A stretch of 40,935 nt of DNA from Stenotrophomonas sp. MYb238 (GTDB lineage: Bacteria > Pseudomonadota > Gammaproteobacteria > Xanthomonadales > Xanthomonadaceae), in NCBI RefSeq assembly GCF_009496535.1, contig NZ_WIDL01000029.1, forward strand, positions 1 to 40,935. Reading direction: 5' to 3'. A program made the position numbers and the translations under genes. Shown here piece after piece: positions 30,651 to 40,935 of the stretch (position 1 is its first letter; every line of letters begins with the position of its first letter). A model generated the notes under the pieces. The model did not search any database, was not told the DNA's origin, and worked only from the letters and a program-made list of their open reading frames with translations.

Positions 30651-31328
30651 TCAATCCAGCATGCCAGACAGCAGCGGCACGAAGCTGACCGGCGCCAGTT
30701 CCTCCTGCGCGATGCCGCCGTCGGCCTGCCGGCTGAGTTGCAGCAGCATCTGCCCGCCCGGGCCGCCCACCGGCGCCACCAGGCGGCCGCCCACGGCCAG
30801 CTGCTCGATCAGCGCGTCCACCAGCGCCGGTGCGGCGGCGGTGACCACGATGGCGTCGTAGGGGCCGTGCTCGGGCCAGCCGATGCGGCCGTCGTCGTGC
30901 TTGCTGCGCACGTTCATGCCCAGTTGCCGCAGGCGTTTGCGCGCCTGGCGCAGCAGGTCGCCGATGCGTTCGACGGTGTACACCTCCAGCCCCACCGCCG
31001 CCAGGATCGCGGCCTGGTATCCCGAACCGGTGCCCACTTCCAGCACCGTCTTCGGCGCCGCCTGCAATACCGCCTCGGTCATGCGCGCCACCACCCACGG
31101 CTGGGAGATGGTCTGGCCATGGCCGATCGGCAGCGCGGTATCCTCGTAGGCGCGCGAGGCCAGCGCCTCGTCGATGAACAGGTGCCGCGGCACCACGCGC
31201 ACTGCGTTGAGCACGCGCTCGTCGCCGATACCCGCCTCGCGCAGGCGGTCCACCAGCCGGTCGCGCACGCGCTGCGAGGTCATGCCGCTGCCTACCGCCT
31301 CGGGGGAAAGACGCAGGCGTGGCGTCAT
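30651..31328 (-). CDS. pcm: Protein-L-isoaspartate O-methyltransferase
   Basis: Repairs isoaspartyl residues of aged proteins using AdoMet. At 225 residues it carries [16 protein letters not shown] (motif I), the [19 protein letters not shown] segment typical of PCMT, and [10 protein letters not shown]. The ATG at 31328 overlaps the surE stop as ATGA; ATG 31283 would give a shorter protein. The pair surE-pcm is universal in gammaproteobacteria. Confidence 0.95.
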   Translation of the reverse strand: MTPRLRLSPEAVGSGMTSQRVRDRLVDRLREAGIGDERVLNAVRVVPRHLFIDEALASRAYEDTALPIGHGQTISQPWVVARMTEAVLQAAPKTVLEVGTGSGYQAAILAAVGLEVYTVERIGDLLRQARKRLRQLGMNVRSKHDDGRIGWPEHGPYDAIVVTAAAPALVDALIEQLAVGGRLVAPVGGPGGQMLLQLSRQADGGIAQEELAPVSFVPLLSGMLD

Positions 31329-32104
31329 GCCGGGCGCTCCAGCGTCGCCGACAGCCCGCCGACCCAGCTGGCGACCTTCTCCAGCGCCGCATAGCGGGTC
31401 AGGTCCACCTGGATCGGGGTGATCGAGATATGGCCGGTGCGCACCGCGTGGAAATCGGTACCGGGGCCGGCATCCTGCTCGGAACCGGCCGGGCCGATCC
31501 AGTACACGGTATTGCCGCGCGGGTCGGTGGCCGGGATGCAGGCCTCGGCGCGGTGACGGTTGCCCAGCCGCGTCACCTCGAAGCCGCGGATCTGCTCCCA
31601 CGGCAGGTCCGGCACGTTGACGTTGAGGATGGTGTCGGCCGGCAGCGGATCGGCCACCAGCCGCGCGACGATCTCGATGGCCGCGCGCGCGGCGCTGAGG
31701 AAGTTCTTCGCCTCGTGGCGCTGGGTCACCAGCGACACCGCCACCGACGGCAGGCCGAGGAAACGCCCTTCCATCGCCGCCGACACGGTGCCGGAATAGA
31801 TCACGTCGTCGCCGAGATTGGCCGCGTTGTTGATGCCCGAGACCACGATGTCCGGCTCGTGCTCGAGCATGCCGGTCAGGGCCAGATGCACGCAGTCGGT
31901 GGGCGTGCCGGCCACCGCGCAGGTGTAGTGGTCGATCCGGCGCAGCCGCACCGGCCGGTCCAGGGTAAGGGAGTTGCTGGCGCCGGAACGGTCGCGGTCC
32001 GGCGCCACCACGGTGACCTCATGCCCGGCATTGCGCAGTTGCTCGGCGAGCATCCTGATGCCGGGGGCGTCCACGCCGTCGTCGTTGCTTACAAGTACGC
32101 GCAT
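31325..32104 (-). CDS. surE: 5'/3'-nucleotidase SurE
   Basis: A metal-dependent nucleoside monophosphate phosphatase, linked to stationary survival. At 259 residues it has the metal site VSNDDG at residues 4-9, SGASNSLT, and [22 protein letters not shown] 32104 is the family start. It is divergent from the Smr gene; the 173-bp gap has a TATCAT box on the minus strand near 32207 that could be its -10. Confidence 0.96.
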   Translation of the reverse strand: MRVLVSNDDGVDAPGIRMLAEQLRNAGHEVTVVAPDRDRSGASNSLTLDRPVRLRRIDHYTCAVAGTPTDCVHLALTGMLEHEPDIVVSGINNAANLGDDVIYSGTVSAAMEGRFLGLPSVAVSLVTQRHEAKNFLSAARAAIEIVARLVADPLPADTILNVNVPDLPWEQIRGFEVTRLGNRHRAEACIPATDPRGNTVYWIGPAGSEQDAGPGTDFHAVRTGHISITPIQVDLTRYAALEKVASWVGGLSATLERPA

Positions 32105-32277
32105 TGAAGACCTGAATCGCTGAATCCATGACGGCGCTCCCGCTGCCTCGCCGTCCACCGCCATCCCGTCGGCGTGCAGCACGCCGGCCGGCATGGCCCG
32201 ATCCGGCATGATACCGGAATGCGTCCGTCGCCTTCCCGTGACATCCTGCCCATCGCCGCAGCCGTTACGCTATGCGC

Positions 32278-32817
32278 ATGTCGCACCCAGAAGACGAAGA
32301 CGACGGCGCCCTGTTCCGCTCCGCCATCGGCCAGGTAAAGCCGCTGCGCAAGGTGGAAACGCCCGCCATCGCCCGCCCGCGGCCGAAGCCGCGTGCGCGC
32401 ATGGCCGAGCAGGACGAGGCGCAGGCGCTGGGCGAGTTCGCCCGGCTGCTGCATTCGAGCGCGCCGCTGGAAGCCGGCGACGTGGCCAGTTACCGGCGCG
32501 ACGCGCTGCCGCCGCGCATGTTCCAGCGGCTAAAGCGCGGCCAGTATTCGGTGCAGGACGAACTGGACCTGCACGGCGCCAGCGTGGCCCAGGCCGAACA
32601 CCTGCTGCGCGAATTCCTGCTCGACGCCCATGCGCACGACCATGGCTGCGTGCGCATCATCCACGGCAAGGGGCTGCAGTCCGACGGCGGCGCGCCGGTG
32701 CTCAAGAACCTGGTGGACCGCCTGCTGCGCCAGCGCAACGACGTGCTGGCCTTCCATTCCGCGCCGCCCGCGCAGGGCGGCACCGGCGCGGTGCTGGTGC
32801 TGCTGGCGCGGCGCTGA
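32278..32817 (+). CDS. Smr-domain protein (SmrA/SmrB-like endonuclease)
   Basis: A 179-residue protein with a disordered N-terminus and a C-terminal Smr domain: LDLHG (96-100) and HGKG (129-132) are the two family motifs. Smr proteins nick nucleic acids; bacterial SmrB cleaves mRNA at collided ribosomes. The ATG at 32278 (MSHPEDEDD) is preferred; an in-frame ATG lies at 32272. No good ribosome site is seen before either. Confidence 0.9.
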   Translation: MSHPEDEDDGALFRSAIGQVKPLRKVETPAIARPRPKPRARMAEQDEAQALGEFARLLHSSAPLEAGDVASYRRDALPPRMFQRLKRGQYSVQDELDLHGASVAQAEHLLREFLLDAHAHDHGCVRIIHGKGLQSDGGAPVLKNLVDRLLRQRNDVLAFHSAPPAQGGTGAVLVLLARR

Positions 32818-32971
32818 GGCGATAGCTTCCGGCGACCCCGGCAATCGGCAGCGGGGGTGCGCAGCGCAGCTGTCACATGCTGGCGGCAGGGGCGCTGCGT
32901 TCGTCGCGGTGCGGGTGATGCGCTGCGGCCTGCGGTCGCGGACCGCCCGGAAGCCCGTGCCTGCATGGGTT

Positions 32972-32993
32972 TCGCGGCTGAAGCCGCTCCTAC
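32972..32993. repeat. Solitary REP half-site (GTAGGAGCGG family)
   Basis: A single copy in the TCGCGGCTGAAGCCGCTCCT orientation (ending AC at 32993) lies in the convergent gap between the Smr gene and truD. No partner is found within 200 bp. The rest of 32818-33028 holds no gene I can support. Confidence 0.85.
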
Positions 32994-33028
32994 GCAGCAG
33001 GGTGGTCCGTACCGATGGACCCTGAGAT

Positions 33029-34087
33029 TTACTCCGCTGCGGGTGATCCGACACGGCTGGCGTCGCTCACCTCGCCCAGTTCGTGCAGCACGGCGGTGGC
33101 GTAGCAGCCCGGCGGCAGCGCGAAGGACAGTTCCAGCACGTCGTCCTGCAGCCAGGCGTGACGCATCAGCGCCGGCCGCAGCCGCAGCGCGCGCCGCTCC
33201 TGCTTCAGCCCGGCCTGCTCCAGGCCGGCGCGCAGCGCCAGTGCCTGATCGTCGGCCAGCGCCGCCTGCTCCAGTTCCAGCGCGGCGCCGGTGGCGCGCA
33301 GTTCGCCCGCTCCCCACAACGGCCCGCTGGGGTGGATGTCGAAACGCGCCAGGCGCTCGGCCAGCGCCTCGCTCATCGGTTCGGGGCCGAACACCGAACG
33401 GCTGCCGTCGAGCATCCACACCTCCCCGTCCATCGCGCCGTCCCAGTTGCCCTGTTCCACGCGCGCGGCGAGCACGCGGTTGAACAGCGCCGAGCGCGCC
33501 GCCGACAGGAACATGGAGCGCTGGTCCTTGCGCACCCGGCGGCCGGCGAACATCGCCAGCGCCGCCGGTACGTTGCCGCCATCGCGGCCGAAGCGCTGCT
33601 CGCCGAACCAGTTGGGCAGGCCGCGCGCGGCGATGGCCTGCAGGCGCTCGCCGATGGCCGGGCGTTCGCCCTGCACGCCGCGCAGCACCAGCGTGAAGCG
33701 GTTGCCGGCCAGCGCACCGCGCTGCAGCTTGCGGTTGTGCCAGGTCGAGGCCAGCACGTGGACCTCGTCCGACTCCAGCAGCGCCAGGTCGGGCGCGACG
33801 CGCCTGGGCAGGTGCACGCTGAAACGCTGTGTGGTCACCGCGTGCCGGTCCTTCTGCCCGGCATAGCTGACGCCCATTTCCGGCACGCCGGCCCACTGCG
33901 CCAGCTGCCTGGCCACGCCCACGGTGTTGGCGCCGCGCTTGCGGATGTCCAGCAGCAGGTGCTCGCCCTCGCCGCTCGCCTCGAAGGCGGGCAGTTCGTC
34001 GACCTGGAAATCCTCCGGCACGCTGCGCATCAGCGCGCGCAGTACCGGGGCACCGTAGGCAAGGGGAAGCGCGGGAAGATCGGTCAT
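33029..34087 (-). CDS. truD: tRNA pseudouridine(13) synthase
   Basis: Makes pseudouridine 13 in tRNA-Glu. At 352 residues it shows the TruD catalytic motif GQKDRHA with Asp80, the same number as E. coli, and the family block [16 protein letters not shown]. In other gammaproteobacteria truD lies between ispF and surE, as here, but a REPIN pair and the opposing Smr gene now break the run. Confidence 0.96.
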   Translation of the reverse strand: MTDLPALPLAYGAPVLRALMRSVPEDFQVDELPAFEASGEGEHLLLDIRKRGANTVGVARQLAQWAGVPEMGVSYAGQKDRHAVTTQRFSVHLPRRVAPDLALLESDEVHVLASTWHNRKLQRGALAGNRFTLVLRGVQGERPAIGERLQAIAARGLPNWFGEQRFGRDGGNVPAALAMFAGRRVRKDQRSMFLSAARSALFNRVLAARVEQGNWDGAMDGEVWMLDGSRSVFGPEPMSEALAERLARFDIHPSGPLWGAGELRATGAALELEQAALADDQALALRAGLEQAGLKQERRALRLRPALMRHAWLQDDVLELSFALPPGCYATAVLHELGEVSDASRVGSPAAE

Positions 34088-34123
34088 GTCAGTCCTGTGG
34101 AACGATGTCTGGCCCGCATCCTC

Positions 34124-34233
34124 GTAGGAGCGGCTTCAGCCGCGAAGGGGCTTTCATGCATTCTCCCGCCTTTGTGCAGGCCGGATGTAGGGTTGGGCTG
34201 GGAGTGCCTCTTCGCGGCTGAAGCCGCTCCTAC
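34124..34233. repeat. REPIN-like inverted pair, copy 3
   Basis: The left half (34124-34145) and its reverse complement (34212-34233) match copy 1 exactly in the 22-base core, separated by 66 bases. The pair occupies most of the truD-ispF gap of 170 bp. Confidence 0.9.
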
Positions 34234-34257
34234 GAGAACGCGGGTAATCTGCGGTGG

Positions 34258-34755
34258 CTATGCCGGAACCAGCAGCACCACCGCCTGCGCGGCGATGCCT
34301 TCCTCGCGGCCGGTGAAGCCCAGTTTCTCGCTGGTGGTGGCCTTGACGCTGACCCGGTCCAGTTCCACGCCCAGCAGCCGGGCCACCGTTTCGCGCATGG
34401 CCTGCGCATGCGGGCCGACCTTGGGCCGCTCGCAGATCACGGTGATGTCGGCGTTGCCCACCTGCCAGCCGCGCGCGCGCAGCAGGCCGTCGCAGTGGCG
34501 CACGAAATCGCTGCTGTCCGCGCCCTTCCAGCGGTCGTCGCTGGGCGGGAAATGCTGGCCGATGTCGCCCAGCGCCAGCGCCCCCAGCATCGCGTCGCAC
34601 AGCGCGTGCAGGATCACGTCGCCGTCGCTGTGCGCGAGCACGCCGCAGCGGTGCGGCACGCGCACGCCGCCGAGCATGACGTGGTCGCCCTCGCCGAAGG
34701 CGTGCACGTCGTAACCCTGGCCGATGCGGATGGGAGGAAAGGAAGAAGGATTCAT
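34258..34755 (-). CDS. ispF: 2-C-methyl-D-erythritol 2,4-cyclodiphosphate synthase
   Basis: Cyclises CDP-ME-2-phosphate in the MEP isoprenoid pathway. At 165 residues it has the zinc ligands in GYDVHAF and the downstream H-S-D-G-D-V-x-x-H block, and the [11 protein letters not shown] segment for CMP binding. It follows ispD by 54 bp. Confidence 0.96.
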   Translation of the reverse strand: MNPSSFPPIRIGQGYDVHAFGEGDHVMLGGVRVPHRCGVLAHSDGDVILHALCDAMLGALALGDIGQHFPPSDDRWKGADSSDFVRHCDGLLRARGWQVGNADITVICERPKVGPHAQAMRETVARLLGVELDRVSVKATTSEKLGFTGREEGIAAQAVVLLVPA

Positions 34756-34809
34756 GGCGTTGGATCGGATCGTCGTGTCAGGCCCGGCGCGGGGACGCCG
34801 GACGGGGAT

Positions 34810-35505
34810 TCAGCCGCGCTGCGACAACTCGAACTCGAAGCGCGCCAGGTCGGCCGGCGTGGTGACCTTGAAATTGCATTCGTCGCCTTCGACCAGCAGC
34901 GGCCGCGCGCCCTGGCGCTCCATGGCCATGGCTTCGTCGGTCACCTCGACGCCGGCGGCGGTCGCCTCGGCCAGCGCGCGGGTCAACTGGTGGCGGCGGA
35001 ACAACTGCGGCGTCAGCGCGCGCCACAACCGCTCGCGCGGCTCGGTGCGGTCGATGCCGCCATCGTCGCCGGCGCGCTTGAGCGTATCGCGTACCGGCGC
35101 AGCGAGGATGGCACCGACCGGATCGGTGCGTCCCACCTCCAGCAGGCGGCCCAGGTCGCCTGCCGGCAGGTTCGGGCGCGCGGCATCGTGCACCAGCACG
35201 AAATCGTCGGCGCGTACGCTCTCCGGCAGCGCCTGCAACCCGGCCAGCACCGAGGCGGCCCGGGTTTGCCCGCCGGTGCAGGTCAGCACCGGCTTGCCGG
35301 CGAAGGCATTCCAGCCCGGCCAGTCGGCATCGTCCGCGGCGATGGCCACCATCACCCCGGCCACGCCCGGGTGCGACAGCAATGCCTCCAGCGCATGCGC
35401 CAGCAACGGTTCGCCGGCGGCCAGCAGGTACTGCTTGGGCATCGGCCCGCCGAAGCGGGTGCCGCGGCCGGCGGCCGGCACCACCGCCCAGACCTGGGTG
35501 GTCAT
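34810..35505 (-). CDS. ispD: 2-C-methyl-D-erythritol 4-phosphate cytidylyltransferase
   Basis: Joins MEP and CTP to CDP-ME in the MEP pathway. At 231 residues it has the nucleotide loop [17 protein letters not shown], the VHDAARPN motif and VTDEAMAME. The ATG at 35505 overlaps the ftsB stop as ATGA, so ftsB, ispD and ispF are coupled. Confidence 0.96.
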   Translation of the reverse strand: MTTQVWAVVPAAGRGTRFGGPMPKQYLLAAGEPLLAHALEALLSHPGVAGVMVAIAADDADWPGWNAFAGKPVLTCTGGQTRAASVLAGLQALPESVRADDFVLVHDAARPNLPAGDLGRLLEVGRTDPVGAILAAPVRDTLKRAGDDGGIDRTEPRERLWRALTPQLFRRHQLTRALAEATAAGVEVTDEAMAMERQGARPLLVEGDECNFKVTTPADLARFEFELSQRG

Positions 35506-35852
35506 GGCACGTCCTCCTGCGTCGCCGCGCCGTGCTCGCCCGCCGGCGCGGCGGCCGGCCGGGCAGCAGGCGCGTTCTCGACCACGCGGTAGAACTTCTC
35601 GCCGGGCTTGATCATGCCCAGCTCGCTGCGCGCGCGCTCCTCGATGGCGGCCTCGCCTTCCTTGAGGTCCTTGACCTCGGCGGCGAGCGCGTCGTTGCGC
35701 TGCTGCAGGCCTTCGTTGTCCCGCTTCTGGTTGGCGACCTGGGCCTCGAGCATCATCACCTCGCCCGAATTGCCCGGGCCGAACCAGAAGCGGTACTGCA
35801 GCAGCGCCAGCAGTACCGCGAGCACCAGCAGCAGCCAGCGCCAGTCGCGCAT
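35502..35852 (-). CDS. ftsB: Cell division protein FtsB
   Basis: A bitopic divisome protein that forms a complex with FtsL and FtsQ. At 116 residues: short cytoplasmic start, TM helix ([20 protein letters not shown]), periplasmic coiled coil ([19 protein letters not shown]), then a conserved region ending PGEKFYRVV and an Ala-rich tail. ATG 35852 puts the TM at the N-terminus as expected. It lies 5 bp from eno. Confidence 0.94.
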   Translation of the reverse strand: MRDWRWLLLVLAVLLALLQYRFWFGPGNSGEVMMLEAQVANQKRDNEGLQQRNDALAAEVKDLKEGEAAIEERARSELGMIKPGEKFYRVVENAPAARPAAAPAGEHGAATQEDVP

Positions 35853-35857
35853 CGGCG

Positions 35858-37647
<1,790 letters not shown>

Positions 37648-37684
37648 GCGCCCCGCCCCCATGCTGGCCCAGCGCCGCCGCTCA

Positions 37685-38518
37685 TCAGAGCGTGCTCTCC
37701 AGGAACCCGTTCTTCTTGGTGATCGAATCCAGCGCCAGCAGGGTTTCCAGCAGTGCTTCCATCTTGTCCAGCGGCCACGCATTGGGGCCGTCGGACAGCG
37801 CCTTGGACGGATCCGGGTGGGTCTCGGCGAACAGGCCGGCCACGCCGACCGCCACCGCCGCGCGCGCCAGCACCGGCACGAACTCGCGCTGGCCGCCGGA
37901 ACTGCTGCCCTGCCCGCCCGGCAGCTGCACCGAATGGGTGGCGTCGAACACCACCGGGCAGCCAGTGTCGCGCATCACGCTCAGCGAGCGCATGTCGCTG
38001 ACCAGGTTGTTGTAGCCGAAGCTGGCGCCACGCTCGCAGACCATGATGTCGTCGTTGCCGGTCGCCTTGGCCTTCTCCACGACCGGTTTCATGTCCCACG
38101 GCGACAGGAACTGGCCTTTCTTGATGTTCACCGGCCGGCCGGCGCTGCACACCTTCCTGATGAAGTCGGTCTGGCGCACCAGGAAGGCCGGGGTCTGCAG
38201 CACGTCGACGACCGAGGCCACTTCGTCCATCGGCGTGTACTCGTGCACGTCGGTCAGCACCGGCACGCCGATCTGCTTCTTCACCTCGGCCAGCACCTTC
38301 AGACCTTCTTCCATGCCCGGGCCGCGGAAGCTGGTGCCGGAGGTACGGTTGGCCTTGTCGAAGCTGGACTTGAAGATGAAGTTCATCCCCAGCTTGCCGG
38401 TGATCTCCTTGAGCCTGCCGGCGGTGTCGAGCTGCAGCTGCATCGACTCGATGACGCAGGGGCCGGCGATCAGGAACAGCGGTTGGTCCAGGCCTACTTC
38501 GAATCCGCAGAGCTTCAT
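37685..38518 (-). CDS. kdsA: 3-deoxy-8-phosphooctulonate synthase (metal-dependent type)
   Basis: Condenses PEP with arabinose-5-phosphate to Kdo-8-phosphate for LPS. At 277 residues it has [10 protein letters not shown] and RGPGMEEGL. The phosphate loop is IAGPC21VIES, with Cys where the E. coli enzyme has Asn in GGMNVLES. Further metal-ligand candidates are FDATHS (His), FAETHPDP (Glu) and LSDGPNA (Asp). This predicts the class II, metal-dependent form. The order pyrG-kdsA-eno is the normal one except for the inserted secreted protein. Confidence 0.95.
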   Translation of the reverse strand: MKLCGFEVGLDQPLFLIAGPCVIESMQLQLDTAGRLKEITGKLGMNFIFKSSFDKANRTSGTSFRGPGMEEGLKVLAEVKKQIGVPVLTDVHEYTPMDEVASVVDVLQTPAFLVRQTDFIRKVCSAGRPVNIKKGQFLSPWDMKPVVEKAKATGNDDIMVCERGASFGYNNLVSDMRSLSVMRDTGCPVVFDATHSVQLPGGQGSSSGGQREFVPVLARAAVAVGVAGLFAETHPDPSKALSDGPNAWPLDKMEALLETLLALDSITKKNGFLESTL

Positions 38519-38537
38519 TCAACTACCTCGTGATTGA

Positions 38538-38747
38538 AGCCCCTCTCCCGGCGGGAAAGGGGTTGGAGTGAGGGTTCAGGGCGAAGCCACCGCGGCATGC
38601 GGGTACTGCGAGGCTTCGCCCGCACCCTCATCCGCCCCTTCGGGGCACCTCGCTGCGCGCCCCTGCCCGGCGCAACGCGCCGGACGTTCAGGCGTGTGCG
38701 AGCCGGTGGCCCGCAAGCCACACGCCTTCGCCCCGGAGGGAGAAGGG
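38538..38747. repeat. Hairpin-chain intergenic element, copy B
   Basis: About 210 bp starting AGCCCCTCTCCCGGCGGG and ending GGAGGGAGAAGGG, with CCCTCATCCGCCC inside, all shared with copy A. Its hairpins are different: GGGCGAAGCC/GGCTTCGCCC (38579-38621), GCCCC/GGGGC (38634-38646), CCGGCGC/GCGCCGG (38667-38683) and GGCGTGTG/CACACGCC (38691-38726). The last matches, in inverted orientation, the CGCACGGCTTGCGCG segment of copy A. It fills the pyrG-kdsA gap. Confidence 0.8.
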
Positions 38748-38754
38748 AAAAACA

Positions 38755-40422
<1,668 letters not shown>

Positions 40423-40445
40423 TCACTTGCCTCCCGGAAAGCCCT

Positions 40446-40474
40446 AGTTTAAAGGTTGTCGCGCGAACACCCAA
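40446..40474 (-). promoter_or_regulatory. pyrG promoter
   Basis: TTGGGT (40469-40474) and TAAACT (40446-40451) on the minus strand are spaced by 17 bases, which fits sigma-70. The leader to the ATG at 40419 is about 20 nt and carries GGGAGG. No initially transcribed C-tract of the kind used for pyrG control in Firmicutes is seen. Confidence 0.6.
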
Positions 40475-40553
40475 GCGCGGCATGCGGCGACATCGAAAAA
40501 TCCGGCCCGGCGTCACGGCCGCCCCGGCCAGGAGCCGTGCCGCCGCAGGGGGC

Positions 40554-40590
40554 TTAACAAAAAAGACGCCCCGGCCTGCGCCGGGGCGTC
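40554..40590 (-). terminator. Strong terminator after the small secreted-protein gene
   Basis: An 11-bp stem, GACGCCCCGGC (40565-40575) with GCCGGGGCGTC (40580-40590) and CTGC loop, is followed on the minus strand by TTTTTTGTTAA. It isolates the small gene at 40613 from pyrG. Confidence 0.92.
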
Positions 40591-40612
40591 CATCGATACC
40601 GGAAGACCCGCG

Positions 40613-40867
40613 TCAGCGACGCTTGCGGGCTTCCTCTTCTTCCTCTTCGCGCGGGGCCGACTGCTCGCCCTTGGCTTTTTCCTGGGCGGCGGCGGCAGCG
40701 CGGCGCTTGGCTTTCTGCTCGGCCTCGTTCTGCGCCTTGTCCACGGCCGCATTCTGCGCGGCCTCGCCCGCCTTGCCCTTGTCGGCGGCGCTCTGCGCCA
40801 TCACCAACGGGACCGCCAGCGCGGCGGCGGCGGCAACGGCCAGAACCAGCAATTTCGACGATTTCAT
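40613..40867 (-). CDS. Small secreted Ala/Lys/Glu-rich protein
   Basis: Unknown function. The 84-residue product has a signal peptide (KLLVLAVAAAAALAVPLVMAQ), then a low-complexity helical part rich in Ala, Lys, Glu and Gln. It ends in REEEEEEARKRR, a run of six Glu with a basic tail. It is likely periplasmic and possibly coiled coil. ATG 40867 is chosen because GGAGG lies 6 bases upstream; the ATG at 40873 directly abuts that site. It has its own strong terminator. Confidence 0.78.
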   Translation of the reverse strand: MKSSKLLVLAVAAAAALAVPLVMAQSAADKGKAGEAAQNAAVDKAQNEAEQKAKRRAAAAAQEKAKGEQSAPREEEEEEARKRR

Positions 40868-40935
40868 CTTCATCCTCCGGAGTTTCCACCGACGCACAGG
40901 GGCCGGTTGCGTACTTGTCCAGCCCGCACAGGATA

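Noticed and set aside
32818-33028. Possible small gene in the Smr-truD gap
   Set aside because: No frame has a start with a ribosome site; the region holds a solitary REP half-site and ordinary GC-rich sequence.

Overview
The window is high-GC, densely coded chromosomal DNA from a gammaproteobacterium, most likely a Xanthomonadaceae member (Lysobacter, Luteimonas or Pseudoxanthomonas type). This rests on gene order (fimV-truA-trpF, trpB/trpA-accD-glmM, ftsH-folP-miaA-hfq-hflX, pyrG-kdsA-eno-ftsB-ispD-ispF-truD, surE-pcm-nlpD), on the absence of rpoS after nlpD, and on dispersed GTAGGAGCGG-type palindromic repeats. The species cannot be fixed from the sequence alone. I see no rRNA, tRNA, CRISPR array, prophage or complete insertion sequence.

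Layout. 1-2025 (+): a GT4 glycosyltransferase overlapping a polysaccharide deacetylase, the end of a surface-polysaccharide cluster. 2026-2457: decayed DNA with a coq7 fragment, a second copy of the deacetylase 3' end, hairpins and two terminators. 2458-9257 (mostly -): trpB, a lipoprotein, trpA, an acyltransferase, accD and glmM, with ogt on the + strand. 9471-10364 (+): a TrpI-like LysR regulator divergent from trpB across a clear operator-like dyad. 10433-18854 (-): prmB, aroC, a 2-hydroxyacid dehydrogenase, asd, fimV, a VOC protein, truA and trpF. The asd-fimV gap holds four 74-bp tandem units, each with two palindromes. 19062-20548 (+): SCO1-like protein and psd, followed by a degenerate copy of the psd 3' end. 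20976-27689 (-): rlmE, ftsH, a 59-aa membrane protein, folP, miaA, hfq and hflX. 27754-28448 (+): YhbY and an Mth938-like protein. 28585-32104 (-): surE, pcm, yqaA-like, nlpD and two small membrane proteins. 32278-32817 (+): an Smr protein. 33029-40867 (-): a small secreted protein, pyrG, kdsA, a secreted netrin/TIMP-like protein, eno, ftsB, ispD, ispF and truD.

Most of this is housekeeping: tryptophan and chorismate synthesis, aspartate-family amino acids, fatty-acid initiation, UDP-GlcNAc and Kdo precursors, isoprenoids, CTP, phosphatidylethanolamine, rRNA/tRNA modification and cell division. Genes are packed with ATGA or TGATG stop-start overlaps (accD/glmM, truA/trpF, fimV/VOC, prmB/aroC, SCO/psd, small ORF/folP/miaA, yqaA/nlpD, surE/pcm, ftsB/ispD, secreted protein/eno), so translational coupling is probably widespread.

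The accessory signal is in the gaps and in small unrecognised genes placed inside conserved operons: the 74-bp array, two hairpin-chain elements with shared flanks and different stems, a REPIN-like family (one copy supplies a gene's stop codon), two downstream duplications of gene 3' ends, a lipoprotein between trpB and trpA, and a secreted protein coupled to enolase.
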